This document shows, piece after piece, positions 25,840 through 34,449 of a DNA stretch of 64,000 nt. A model generated the notes under the pieces. The model was not told where the DNA came from. It ran no database searches and saw only the letters and a list, made by a program, of their open reading frames with translations. This stretch comes from Bordetella genomosp. 13 (GTDB lineage Bacteria; Pseudomonadota; Gammaproteobacteria; Burkholderiales; Burkholderiaceae_B), in contig NZ_CP021111.1 in NCBI RefSeq assembly GCF_002119665.1, positions 930,001 to 994,000 of the forward strand. The letters run 5' to 3'. Position numbers and translations under genes: made by a program. Position 1 is the first letter of the stretch; each line of letters begins with the position of its first letter.

Positions 25840-26000
25840 GGTTTCCTCCGTGGAAGGGTGGATCGCGGAACTCGGCCGTTTCACCGGCCAGCCATGGCGC
25901 GTCCGCCGTCTGTGCCGCCATTGTCGGCAATCCCACGACATATGGCTATGGGAATGCAAAAATAGAGCCTATAAATTTTGTGAATAGTGGAGGCCGCACC

Positions 26001-26933
26001 GTGCCTGTTGCCGACCTGCGTCGCCTGGACTTGAATCTTCTGGTGGTGTTCCAGCACCTGCTCGAACTGCGCAGCCTGTCCGCCGTGGCGCGCCGGCTCG
26101 ACCTCACGCAGCCCGCGGTCAGCAATGCGCTGCGGCGGCTGCGCGACACGCTGGGCGACGACCTCTTCGTGCGCACGGGCCAGGGCATGTTGCCCACCCC
26201 GTTCGCCGAACGCCTGGCCGGGCCCGTGGGCGAGGCCCTGGGCCTGCTGACCCGCATGCTCGAGGCCGACGAGGTGTTCGATCCCTCCGCCAGCACGCGG
26301 CGGTTCCGCATCGCCATGTCCGACGTGGGCGAGATTCACTTCATGCCGCGCCTGATGGAAATCTGCGCCTTACGCGCCCCGGGCGTGCGCATCGATTCGG
26401 TGCGCTCCGGCGGACCGGAGCTGCAGCGCGAACTCGAGGCCGGCCGTATCGACCTGGCCGTGGGCGCCTTCGACGACCTGGCCGGCGACGTCGTGCAGCG
26501 CATGCTGTTCCGCCAGGGGTATGTCACGCTGTTTCGCCAGGGGCATCCGCAGGCGCACGAAGGCATGGGCCTGAAGGCGTTCCGCGCGCAGAAGCACCTG
26601 GCGGTGTCGCGCGCGGCGCCATATGGGCAGGTCAACCAGGCGCTCGAGGCGGCCGGCATCGCGCTGCAGTCGCATTTCAGCGTGCCGCACTTCTCGGCTG
26701 TGCCGTACATCGTCAGCACCACCGACCTGCTGGCCACGGTACCTGCCAAGCTGGCGGCCAGCGCGGCGCCGCGCTTCGGCCTGGGCATGCTGGCGCCGCC
26801 GCTGCGCGTGCCGCCCCTGCAGACCAACCTGTACTGGCAGCGACGGTTTCAGCGCGACGGCGGCAGTCAATGGCTGCGCGGGCTGATCGTGGATCTGTAT
26901 GCCGAGGCGGCAGGCGGGCCGGGCAGGCGCTAG
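26001..26933 (+). CDS. LysR-family regulator, probably of hmgA-fahA
   Basis: The 310-residue regulator has an N-terminal helix-turn-helix (LRRLDLNLLVVFQHLLELRS, then LTQPAVSNALRRLRDTLGDDLFVRTGQG) and a C-terminal effector domain. It belongs to the NodD/LinR-like branch by the DLNLL opening. GTG 26001 is preferred: ggagg lies 9-13 bases upstream and the domain starts at once, whereas starts further upstream fall inside the divergent hmgA leader. Homogentisate or an upstream phenylacetate-type acid is the likely inducer (inference). Confidence 0.9.
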   Translation: MPVADLRRLDLNLLVVFQHLLELRSLSAVARRLDLTQPAVSNALRRLRDTLGDDLFVRTGQGMLPTPFAERLAGPVGEALGLLTRMLEADEVFDPSASTRRFRIAMSDVGEIHFMPRLMEICALRAPGVRIDSVRSGGPELQRELEAGRIDLAVGAFDDLAGDVVQRMLFRQGYVTLFRQGHPQAHEGMGLKAFRAQKHLAVSRAAPYGQVNQALEAAGIALQSHFSVPHFSAVPYIVSTTDLLATVPAKLAASAAPRFGLGMLAPPLRVPPLQTNLYWQRRFQRDGGSQWLRGLIVDLYAEAAGGPGRR

Positions 26934-27030
26934 CCGCCTGGCTTTGCGCGAGTGCCCGATCCGGAATGGATCGATCGGCCTGGCGCACGAAGGCGCACCT
27001 TGCCGGCGAAGGCGTGCCGCCCGCCCTCGA

Positions 27031-28263
27031 TCAAATGACCGCTTCGTCCACGTTGTACGTGAACAGCCATTCATAGCGCTCGCGCACGCGCGCCTCGCTC
27101 CACTCGCGGTCCACGTACTGCGCCGCGCCTTCGGCATGGGCCAGCGCGGGATTGTGGAACCGCTTGGCGTTCTCGGCGGAGCCGCGCACCACGCGAGTGG
27201 CGCGCTCTTTGCGGGCCGCCTCATAACGCTGCAGCGCCTCCAGGGGGTCGGCCACTTCGTCCAGCGCGCGCGCCAGCACGTAGCCGTCCTCGATGGCCAT
27301 GGCGGCGCCCGAGGCCAGCATGGGCAGGGTGGGATGGCAGGCATCGCCCAGCAGCGTGACGCGGCCCACGGTCCACTGCTGCAGCGGTTCGCGCAGCATC
27401 AGGGCCCACTTGTACGGCTCGTCCAGCGCGCCGATCAGGGTCTGCACGTCCTCGTGCCAGCCGGCGAAGTCGGCCTGGCATTCGGCCACGCTGCCGCGCT
27501 CGGTCCAGGACTCGACCTGCCAGTCGTCGCGCTCCAGGATGCCCACGAAGTTCACCAGCTCGCCGCGTCGCAGCGGATAGTGGATGACGTGCGCGCCCGG
27601 GCCGACCCAGTTCACCGCATAGGGTTCGCGCAGGTGGGCCGGCAGCTTGTGCGCGGGGATGACGCCGCGCCAGGCCAGCGTGCCGGAGAACGTGGCGCGG
27701 TCCGCGCCGAACAGCGCGCTGCGCACGCAGGAATGCACGCCATCGGCCCCCACCAGCAGGTCGGCGCGGTGGCTGGCGCCGTCCGTCAGGCGCACGGTAA
27801 CGCCCGATTCGTCCTGTTCCAGCGATTCGACCCGCGCGCCCAGCACGACGGCCTGCGGGTCGGCCGCCAGCAGGGCGTCGGCCAGCACGCGATGCAGGTC
27901 CGCACGGTAGATGGTGTGGTACGGATAGCCGTAGCGTTGCAGCGATTCGCCGCCCAGGTCGAACAGCGGCCAGGTCTGGCCGGTGCTCCACAGGCGGATG
28001 CGCTTGCCGGCCGTGCTGCCCGCCACCGAGGCCAGGGCATCGCCCAGGCCCAGCCGGTACAGCGCACGGTTGGCGTTGGCGCTGAGCTGGATGCCGGCGC
28101 CGATCTCGCGCAGTTCGGCGGCCTGTTCCAGCACGCGCACGCGGTAGCCGCGGCGCAGCAGCGCCAGTGCGGCGGTCAGGCCGCCCAGGCCGGCGCCCGC
28201 GATCAGGATGGAAGGCTTGGCGTTGCCGGCCAGGCGGCCGGTGGCTTGTTCGGAAGAGGTCAT
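27031..28263 (-). CDS. FAD-dependent aromatic monooxygenase, 3-hydroxybenzoate 6-hydroxylase type
   Basis: This 410-residue class A flavoprotein hydroxylase shows three family motifs: GAGLGGLTAALALLRRGY with LEQ (FAD ADP-binding), LLVGADGVHSCVR (DG motif), and RVTLLGDACHPTLPMLASGA (GD motif with the substrate-side proline). The sequence style is that of salicylate/3-hydroxybenzoate hydroxylases. If it is the 6-hydroxylase the product would be gentisate, but no gentisate dioxygenase is in the window, so the reaction is tentative. It lies 19 bases after a Bug gene and shares its operon. Confidence 0.85.
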   Translation of the reverse strand: MTSSEQATGRLAGNAKPSILIAGAGLGGLTAALALLRRGYRVRVLEQAAELREIGAGIQLSANANRALYRLGLGDALASVAGSTAGKRIRLWSTGQTWPLFDLGGESLQRYGYPYHTIYRADLHRVLADALLAADPQAVVLGARVESLEQDESGVTVRLTDGASHRADLLVGADGVHSCVRSALFGADRATFSGTLAWRGVIPAHKLPAHLREPYAVNWVGPGAHVIHYPLRRGELVNFVGILERDDWQVESWTERGSVAECQADFAGWHEDVQTLIGALDEPYKWALMLREPLQQWTVGRVTLLGDACHPTLPMLASGAAMAIEDGYVLARALDEVADPLEALQRYEAARKERATRVVRGSAENAKRFHNPALAHAEGAAQYVDREWSEARVRERYEWLFTYNVDEAVI

Positions 28264-28282
28264 TGCGTAGCGGTCGATGCGG

Positions 28283-29278
28283 TCATTCGGGTTTCACGTT
28301 GGCCTGGCGGACGACCTGCGTCCACTTGTCCAAGTCGGTGCGGATGGATTGCGCGAAGGCTTCGGCGGAGCCGCCCACGGGCTCCAGGCCCAGCGATTCC
28401 ATTTCCTTGGTTACGCCGCTGTCGCGGGCGCCGGCGGCCAGCGCGTCCGTCAGCTTGCGCACCACGTCGGCGGGCGTGCCGGCCGGGGCCATCAGGCCGA
28501 ACCAGGAGTAGGCCTCGAAGGGCTTGCCGGCCACCTCGGCCACGGTAGGCACATCGGGCAGGCGGGCATAGCGGGCGTTGCCGGTGACGGCATATGCGCG
28601 CACCTTGCCGGCGGTGATCTGCGGATACAGCAGCGTGACGGTATCGAACAGCAGATCCACCTGGCCGCCGATCACGTCGGTCAGCGCGGGCGCGCCGCCG
28701 CGATAGGGAATGTGCAGCAGCTTCGCATTCGTGGTGCTTTTGAACAGTTCGGCGGTCAGGTGGCCGACGGATCCGGTGCCGGCGCTGGCCACCGTCATCT
28801 CCTTGGCGCGCGCCTGCTCCAGCAGTTCGGCAAGCGTCCTGGCAGGCGCGTCGGCACGGCTGACCAGGATGAGCGGACCGCGCACCGCCATGCCGATGGG
28901 GGTGAAGGACTTGATCGGGTCGTACTGCAGATTGGTGTACAGGGCCGGCGACACCACCATGCTGCTGGTGCCGCCCCACAGCAGCGTGTAGCCGTCGGGC
29001 TGGCTGCGTGCAACATAGGCCGTGCCCACGCTGCCGCCCGCGCCGGCGCGGTTCTCCACTACGACGGGCTGGCCGAGCTTGTCGGCCATGACCTTGCCGA
29101 ACAGGCGGGCGCTGCTGTCAGTGGGGCCGCCGGCGGGGAAAGGCACGACCAGCGTGATGGGCCGGGTCGGAAAATCCTGGGCGGCCGCCACGGTGGCGGC
29201 TCCCAGCAGCGTGCCGGCCAGCATGAAGGCGGCGGCGCGGCGCAGGCGCGTACGAATGGGCGAAATGCGGTGTGTCAT
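28283..29278 (-). CDS. Bug/TctC-family periplasmic solute-binding protein
   Basis: The 331-residue product has a basic start and a signal core (AAAFMLAGTLLGAATVAAAQ), then the Bug marks FPTRPITLVVPFPAGGPTD and VENRAGAGGSVGTAYVARS. ATG 29276-29278 follows aggag. It is the first gene of a two-gene unit with the aromatic monooxygenase and diverges from a LysR gene, so an aromatic acid ligand is reasonable. No permease partners are adjacent. Confidence 0.93.
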   Translation of the reverse strand: MTHRISPIRTRLRRAAAFMLAGTLLGAATVAAAQDFPTRPITLVVPFPAGGPTDSSARLFGKVMADKLGQPVVVENRAGAGGSVGTAYVARSQPDGYTLLWGGTSSMVVSPALYTNLQYDPIKSFTPIGMAVRGPLILVSRADAPARTLAELLEQARAKEMTVASAGTGSVGHLTAELFKSTTNAKLLHIPYRGGAPALTDVIGGQVDLLFDTVTLLYPQITAGKVRAYAVTGNARYARLPDVPTVAEVAGKPFEAYSWFGLMAPAGTPADVVRKLTDALAAGARDSGVTKEMESLGLEPVGGSAEAFAQSIRTDLDKWTQVVRQANVKPE

Positions 29279-29562
29279 TGCAAAGTCTCCTGTGCTTGTC
29301 CGTCCGCGTGCGCGTGTCGCGTCGCGGCGGCCGCAAGCTGGTTTTCTGAAAATTGGTATGGATCGCGGCGAAGCGTCTACGCATTTCATCAAATCCCGTG
29401 CACAAGAAAAAGCACAGTATTTGATGGATTGATAAGTATTGGTTGTTAATATCGGCGCATGCGCTCGCCATGGTCCATCCGCGCCCACCGGCATGCACCG
29501 GTTCACGCGGCCCGCGAGCTTCCATCGAGCGCCCGCGCCGACCACTGCACCCGACCCCGCCC

Positions 29563-30462
29563 ATGAACTTCTCCTACCGCCAATTGCGCGCCTTTCTCGC
29601 GGTGGCCAGCCACGGCAGCTTCACCAAGGCCGCCGAGCAGATGCACGTCACCCAGGCCGGGCTCAGCGCCATGATCCGGGAACTGGAAGAGCAGGCCGAC
29701 TGCCGCCTGTTCGAGCGCACCACGCGCGCGGTACGCCTGACCGATGCCGGCCAGCGGCTGCTGCCGGTGGCCGACCGCGCGGTGCACGAGCTGGGCCGCA
29801 CCCTGGGCGAACTGGGTACGCTGTCGGCGCCGGCCGATCGCATCAAGGTGGGCGTGACCCCGCTGATCGCCTGCAGCGTCATGCCCGAAGTCCTGCGCCG
29901 CTTCGGGAAGCGAGCCCCGCATACCCGCGTGGACGTGGCCGACCTGGATCGCGGCCTGATCCAGCAGCGCGTGGAGCACGGCGAGCTGGACGCCGGTTTC
30001 GGCGCTTTCTTCTCGCGCGTGTCGGGCATACGGCGCAGCGAGGTGTTCCCATCGCGGCTGGTGCTGGCCGTAGCCCGCGATGGCTGGAAGGGCAAGGCGT
30101 CGGCGCGCTGGCGGGACGTCGACCCGCAGAGACTGATCTCGCTGCCGCCCGACAACGCCATCCAGAAAATGGTGGAGCGCTACGTGAGCCCGCCGCAGGA
30201 CGGAGGCCCGCGGCGCGTAGTGACGCACCTGGAAACCGTGCTGGCCATGGTGGAGGCCGGACTGGGGCACGCCGTGGTGCCCTCGTTCGCGGCCGTGGCC
30301 GGCTCGCGCTGGCGCGTGCGGCTGGTGCCGATCTCGCCGGCGGTGCCGCTGGATTACTACTGCATCACCCGCGCCGGCCGGCCCGAGCCCGTACAGGTGG
30401 CGCGGTTCCGCGAGGAATTCCGGACCGTGGCGCTGGAGTACATGGGACCCGGAAAAGCATAG
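29563..30462 (+). CDS. LysR-family regulator
   Basis: The 299-residue protein has the classic LysR N-terminus (NFSYRQLRAFLAVASHGSFT, then MHVTQAGLSAMIRELEEQ, RLFERTTRAVRLTDAG) and a substrate-binding domain resembling the CynR/CbbR branch. It diverges from the Bug/monooxygenase unit across 284 bases that contain an AT-rich stretch near 29400-29455, a likely promoter and operator area. It is proposed to regulate that unit. Confidence 0.92.
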   Translation: MNFSYRQLRAFLAVASHGSFTKAAEQMHVTQAGLSAMIRELEEQADCRLFERTTRAVRLTDAGQRLLPVADRAVHELGRTLGELGTLSAPADRIKVGVTPLIACSVMPEVLRRFGKRAPHTRVDVADLDRGLIQQRVEHGELDAGFGAFFSRVSGIRRSEVFPSRLVLAVARDGWKGKASARWRDVDPQRLISLPPDNAIQKMVERYVSPPQDGGPRRVVTHLETVLAMVEAGLGHAVVPSFAAVAGSRWRVRLVPISPAVPLDYYCITRAGRPEPVQVARFREEFRTVALEYMGPGKA

Positions 30463-30480
30463 CCCCGTGGCCGCGCTGGC

Positions 30481-30675
30481 CTACAGCACCGACTCGCGCG
30501 CGCGTTGCAGCGCCTCTTTCACCACCTCCATGTCGCCGATGTGGTTGGCCAGCAGCAGGACAAGGGCAGCGTTCATCTCCTGGCTTTGCGCGGAACTCAG
30601 GTCGCGATGCGCGTCGATGAGGATCTCGTAGAAATCGTCCGGCGCGGCCAGGTTGGGTCCGATGTTCAAGGGCAT
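30481..30675 (-). CDS. DUF2783 small protein
   Basis: The 64-residue acidic helical protein has no signal peptide or membrane segment. Its pattern (PDDFYEILIDAHRDLSSAQS, then ALVLLLANHIGDMEVVKEAL) matches the small DUF2783 family, which is found beside MhpA-like FAD monooxygenases. A cggag site lies before the ATG. It follows the monooxygenase by 36 bases and is probably the last gene of that operon. Function unknown; a subunit or chaperone for the monooxygenase is possible. Confidence 0.8.
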   Translation of the reverse strand: MPLNIGPNLAAPDDFYEILIDAHRDLSSAQSQEMNAALVLLLANHIGDMEVVKEALQRARESVL

Positions 30676-30711
30676 GTTCAGGGCTCCGTTTTCGTGCGCA
30701 AAGCGGGCGCG

Positions 30712-32391
30712 TCAGGCGGGTTCGCCCAGGGGCAGGCACAGGGCGCGCCGCAGCGCCGCGCCGACCGCGGCGGGATCGAAGGCTCTCCAGCGCGCGGCCA
30801 CGTGCTGGTCGGGGCGGATCAGGTAGCACGTGCCCGGACGGGCATCGTAGCGCTGCGCCAGGACCCCTTGCACGTCCTGCACCGCGCCGTCGTGCGATGC
30901 CGACTGCGCGCCGCCCACCAGCACGGTGCGCACGGGCACCGGGCCTTGCTCCAGCCGGGACAGCGCCGCCAGCGTCGCCTCGTCGGGCATGCTGTCGCCG
31001 CAGAACAGCGCCAGCACGAACTCGTCGCCCAGCTGCCGCAGCCACCAGTCGTCGGCGCCATTGCTGCGCACCGGCGCGTCGGCGGCCACCGCGCCCGGCC
31101 GCATGCGGCCCGCGAACTCGTTGCTGTCAGGCGTGTTCAGCGGCGAATCCACATAAGTGGCCGGCGTCGACAGCCGGCCGCTGTTGACCAGCGTACGCGC
31201 GAACGGATGATGCTTCGCAAGGTTCAGCACGGCATTGCGCAGCACGCGGCTGGCGTCGCTCTTGGGCGTGATGAAGTCGGTGGAGCGCGACGAGTTGCGG
31301 ATGTTCTCGTCGGCCGCGTACTCGCGTTCCTGGCAGTAGGTGTCCAGCAGCGTGGCGGGCGCGTGGCCGGCCAGCACCAGCCTCAGCTTCCAGGCCAGGT
31401 TCTCGGCATCCTGCACGCCGCTGTTGGCGCCGCGTGCGCCGAAGGGCGACACGCGGTGGGCCGAGTCTCCGGCGAACAGCACGCGGCCATGGCGGAAGCG
31501 GTCCATGCGCTCGCAGGCGAAGGTGTACACGCTGACCCACTCCAGTTCGAATTGCGCCTGCGGGCCCAGCAGCGCGCGGATGCGAGGCAGCACGTTCTCG
31601 GGTTTCACGGCTTCGACCGGGTCGGCGTTCCAGCCCAGCTGGAAATCGATGCGCCAGACATTGTCGGGCTGCATGTGCAGCAGCACCGACTGCTCGGGAT
31701 GGAAGGGCGGGTCGAACCAGAACCAGCGCTCGGCCGGGAAGTCGGCTTTCATCTTCACATCCGCGATGAGGAAGCGGTCGCGGAAGATGCGGCCGTGGCT
31801 CTCCAGACCCAGCAGCTTGCGCACGGGCGACCGCGAGCCGTCGCAGGCCACCAGCCATTCGGCGCGCAGCGAGTAGGCGCCGTCGGGCGTTTCCACCGCC
31901 AGCGTCACGCCGTCGTCGTCCTGCGCGGCGCCCGTCACCTTGTTCTTCCAGCGCAGTTCGATCAGCGGTTCGTCCCGCACGCGTTCCAGCAGATAGCCTT
32001 CGGCGTAGTACTGCTGCAGGTTGATGAAGGCGGGGCGCTCGTGGCCCGCCTCGGGCAGCAGGTCGAACTTCCAGATCTGCTGGTCGCGGAAGAACACCTT
32101 GCCCACGTTCCACGAGACGCCCTTGTCGACCATGCGCTGCCCGATGCCCAGGCGGTCCCAGATTTCGAGCGTGCGCTTGGAGAAGCAGATGGCGCGCGAC
32201 CCGGTGGACAGCCTGCAGTCGTCGTCCAGCAGCAGCACGCGCACGCCCTGGCGCGCCAGGTCCAGCGCGGTGCTCAGGCCCACCGGGCCCGCGCCCACCA
32301 CGACCGCGCGGTGGGCAGCCGGCGCGGACCCGTCCTGGTCCGCGCAGCGGCGATAGGCGAACTCCATCGCCTGGAAATCGATGTCTTCCAC
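30712..32391 (-). CDS. MhpA-like FAD-dependent monooxygenase
   Basis: The 559-residue aromatic-ring hydroxylase is of the 3-(3-hydroxyphenyl)propionate/phenol hydroxylase group. Motifs are VVVGAGPVGLSTALDLARQG (FAD), WLVACDGSRSPVR (DG) and GRVLFAGDSAHRVSPFGARG (GD). A C-terminal thioredoxin-like domain of about 150 residues ends the protein. It starts with GTG (32389-32391) behind a gggggag site. It lies between the MBL-fold gene and the DUF2783 gene on the same strand. The aromatic substrate is unknown. Confidence 0.9.
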   Translation of the reverse strand: MEDIDFQAMEFAYRRCADQDGSAPAAHRAVVVGAGPVGLSTALDLARQGVRVLLLDDDCRLSTGSRAICFSKRTLEIWDRLGIGQRMVDKGVSWNVGKVFFRDQQIWKFDLLPEAGHERPAFINLQQYYAEGYLLERVRDEPLIELRWKNKVTGAAQDDDGVTLAVETPDGAYSLRAEWLVACDGSRSPVRKLLGLESHGRIFRDRFLIADVKMKADFPAERWFWFDPPFHPEQSVLLHMQPDNVWRIDFQLGWNADPVEAVKPENVLPRIRALLGPQAQFELEWVSVYTFACERMDRFRHGRVLFAGDSAHRVSPFGARGANSGVQDAENLAWKLRLVLAGHAPATLLDTYCQEREYAADENIRNSSRSTDFITPKSDASRVLRNAVLNLAKHHPFARTLVNSGRLSTPATYVDSPLNTPDSNEFAGRMRPGAVAADAPVRSNGADDWWLRQLGDEFVLALFCGDSMPDEATLAALSRLEQGPVPVRTVLVGGAQSASHDGAVQDVQGVLAQRYDARPGTCYLIRPDQHVAARWRAFDPAAVGAALRRALCLPLGEPA

Positions 32392-32515
32392 GTGTCTCTC
32401 CCCCGCTCGTCGGCAGGTTCTTGTTATGCGCGCCCGCGTGCCGCCGCCGCGCCGGCTGGGGCCGGCACAGGCGGGGCGAGCTACGTCACGTCGGCGGCGG
32501 GCGCCGCCTGGCGGA

Positions 32516-33469
32516 TCAGCCTTCCAGCTGCTTCCACATCTCGATGTCGCGCTTGTCCGTCCAGATGCGCGGATCGTCGTGGCCGGTGGCTTCGTCGTAG
32601 GCGCGCGAGACGTTGAACGGCATGCAGTGATCGAAGATGACCCAGTCGCTGTAGCGCGGCTTCATGAAGTCGTAGGCCTGGCGATAGATGGTCTTCAGGT
32701 CGAGCCCGTCGGCCACGCCGCGGTTGACGACGCCATACAGGTCGGTCAGGAAGGCGCGCGTGCCCGCCAGCCCCTGGCGCACTTCCTCGGCGCTCTTCAG
32801 CGCCGGGCCGCGGCCCGGCACCATCTTCTCGGCCTTGAAGCCGGCCAGGGCGTCCAGCGTGACGGGCCACTGGCGGAAATAGGCATCGCCGCAGTAGGGC
32901 GTGGACTGGTACTCGACCAGGTCGCCCGCGAACAGGATCTTCTGCTCCGGCAGCCAGGCGATGGTGTCGCCCTTGGTGTGGCCGCGGCCGATCTGCAGCA
33001 GCTTGACCTCGAGGTTGCCCAGGTTCACCGTCATCTCGCCCTTGAAGGTCATGGTGGGCCACACCAGGCCGGGCGGGATCGATTCGACGTTGCGGAACAG
33101 GCGCGGGAAGCGGCCGATCTCGCTGGCCTTGTCCTGCTCGCCGCGTTCCTCGATCAGGTCCCAGGTGTCGCGGCTGGCGAGGATTTCCTGGGCTTGGTAG
33201 GCCGAGGCCCCGAACACGCGCACGGCGTGATAGTGCGACAGCAGGATGTATTTGATCGGCTTGTCGGTGACTTCGCGGATGCGGCGGATGACGTCCTGCG
33301 CCATCACCGGGGTGGCCTGGGTATCCACCACCATCACCGCGTCATCGCCGATGATGACGCCGGTGTTGGGATCGCCCTCGGCCGTGTAGGCATAGGCGTT
33401 GTCGGACAGCTTTTCGAATGAGACGACCTTGTCTTCCAGGTCGGCGTGCGAGGCGAACTGCTTGCTCAT
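32516..33469 (-). CDS. MBL-fold metallohydrolase with altered metal motif
   Basis: The 317-residue protein has the MBL fold (DDAVMVVDTQATP, then the GHTKGDTIAWLPEQKILFAGD region with a later metal His and bridging Asp). The normal HxHxDH motif is HYHAVR here (His79, His81, but Val83 and Arg84), so the second metal site should be lost. ATG 33467-33469 follows aaggag. It heads the cassette with the MhpA-like monooxygenase and DUF2783. Ring-cleavage or lactone hydrolysis is a guess from context. Confidence 0.87.
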   Translation of the reverse strand: MSKQFASHADLEDKVVSFEKLSDNAYAYTAEGDPNTGVIIGDDAVMVVDTQATPVMAQDVIRRIREVTDKPIKYILLSHYHAVRVFGASAYQAQEILASRDTWDLIEERGEQDKASEIGRFPRLFRNVESIPPGLVWPTMTFKGEMTVNLGNLEVKLLQIGRGHTKGDTIAWLPEQKILFAGDLVEYQSTPYCGDAYFRQWPVTLDALAGFKAEKMVPGRGPALKSAEEVRQGLAGTRAFLTDLYGVVNRGVADGLDLKTIYRQAYDFMKPRYSDWVIFDHCMPFNVSRAYDEATGHDDPRIWTDKRDIEMWKQLEG

Positions 33470-33561
33470 GTCTGGCTCCTTCCACTGTAGTTATAGACGT
33501 GCGAGTGGAGCCAATATAGTCCTGCGTTCGTTTTTGTGCAATACGTTTGCTAATGACTAAT

Positions 33562-34389
33562 TCATCGTCGCTGGCACACCGGACAGTAGTAGGTGGCGCG
33601 CTGTCCCTGTACCAGGCGGCGTATGGGCGTACCGCATACCCGGCAAGGCTGGCCGTGGCGCTCGTAGACCGCGGCATGGATGGTGAAATAGCTGCCCGGT
33701 TCGCCGCCCGCGCCCACGTAGTCGCGCAGCGTGCTGCCGCCCGAGGCCAGCGCGTCGGCCAGGGTGGCGCGGATCATGTCGGCCAATCGTTCGCAGCGCG
33801 GACGCGACACGCGCTGCGCCGGCGTGCGCGGATCGATGCCCGCGCGAAACAGGCTTTCGGATGCGTAGATATTGCCGACGCCCACCACGGCCGAGCCCGA
33901 CAGCAGGGCCTGCTTGACCGCGATGCGGCGGCCCCGGAAGTGCTCGTGCAGCCAGCGGCCGTCGAAGCGCGGGTCGAAGGGTTCGATGCCCAGGCTGGCC
34001 AGCAGCGGATGGGCCTCGAGCGGGCCGTCGGCATGGGCGTGCCACAGCACCGCCCCGAAGCGCCGGGGGTCATGCAGACGCAGGATGGCGTGGTCGAAGA
34101 TCCATTCGACATGATCGTGCTTGCGCGGCGGTTCGGCCTCGGGCACGCGGCGCAGCGACCCTGACATGCCCAGGTGCACGATCTGGGTGCCGTGCTCGAA
34201 GCGCAGCAGCAGATACTTGCCGCGGCGCGCGCATTCGAGCACGGCGCGGCCGGAAACGAGGTCGGGAAGATCGGCGGGGATGGGCCAGCGCATGCGCGAT
34301 TCGCGCACGACCAGGCGCCGCAGCGTCTGGCCTGTGATGACAGCGTCGATTCCTCGGCGGGTGGTTTCGACTTCAGGCAGTTCCGGCAT
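33562..34389 (-). CDS. mutM: Formamidopyrimidine-DNA glycosylase
   Basis: The 275-residue repair enzyme removes oxidised purines such as 8-oxoguanine and cleaves the strand. The N-terminus [14 protein letters not shown] supplies the catalytic Pro2 and Glu3, HLGMSGSLR holds the beta-turn lysine region, and [13 protein letters not shown] is the helix-two-turn-helix. The C-terminal zinc finger has CRVCGT and YYCPVCQ. It is divergent from the TPR gene with 60 bases between. Confidence 0.97.
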   Translation of the reverse strand: MPELPEVETTRRGIDAVITGQTLRRLVVRESRMRWPIPADLPDLVSGRAVLECARRGKYLLLRFEHGTQIVHLGMSGSLRRVPEAEPPRKHDHVEWIFDHAILRLHDPRRFGAVLWHAHADGPLEAHPLLASLGIEPFDPRFDGRWLHEHFRGRRIAVKQALLSGSAVVGVGNIYASESLFRAGIDPRTPAQRVSRPRCERLADMIRATLADALASGGSTLRDYVGAGGEPGSYFTIHAAVYERHGQPCRVCGTPIRRLVQGQRATYYCPVCQRR

Positions 34390-34449
34390 GAGCCAGTGTA
34401 AGATCAGACAAAGTAATCGGACGATTGTGCCACCAACCGGACAGGCTGC

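Noticed and set aside
25930..25980. LysR operator between hmgA and its regulator
   Set aside because: Only imperfect pieces such as tatggctat and atagagcctata are seen; the symmetry is too weak to report as a site.
32392..32515. GC-rich hairpins in the MBL/MhpA gap considered as a terminator
   Set aside because: The whole gap is GC-rich with several equal weak stems and no T-run, and the genes read as one operon.
30505..32616. Long plus-strand frame opposite the MhpA-like gene
   Set aside because: Antisense shadow; the minus-strand product has all three flavin hydroxylase motifs.
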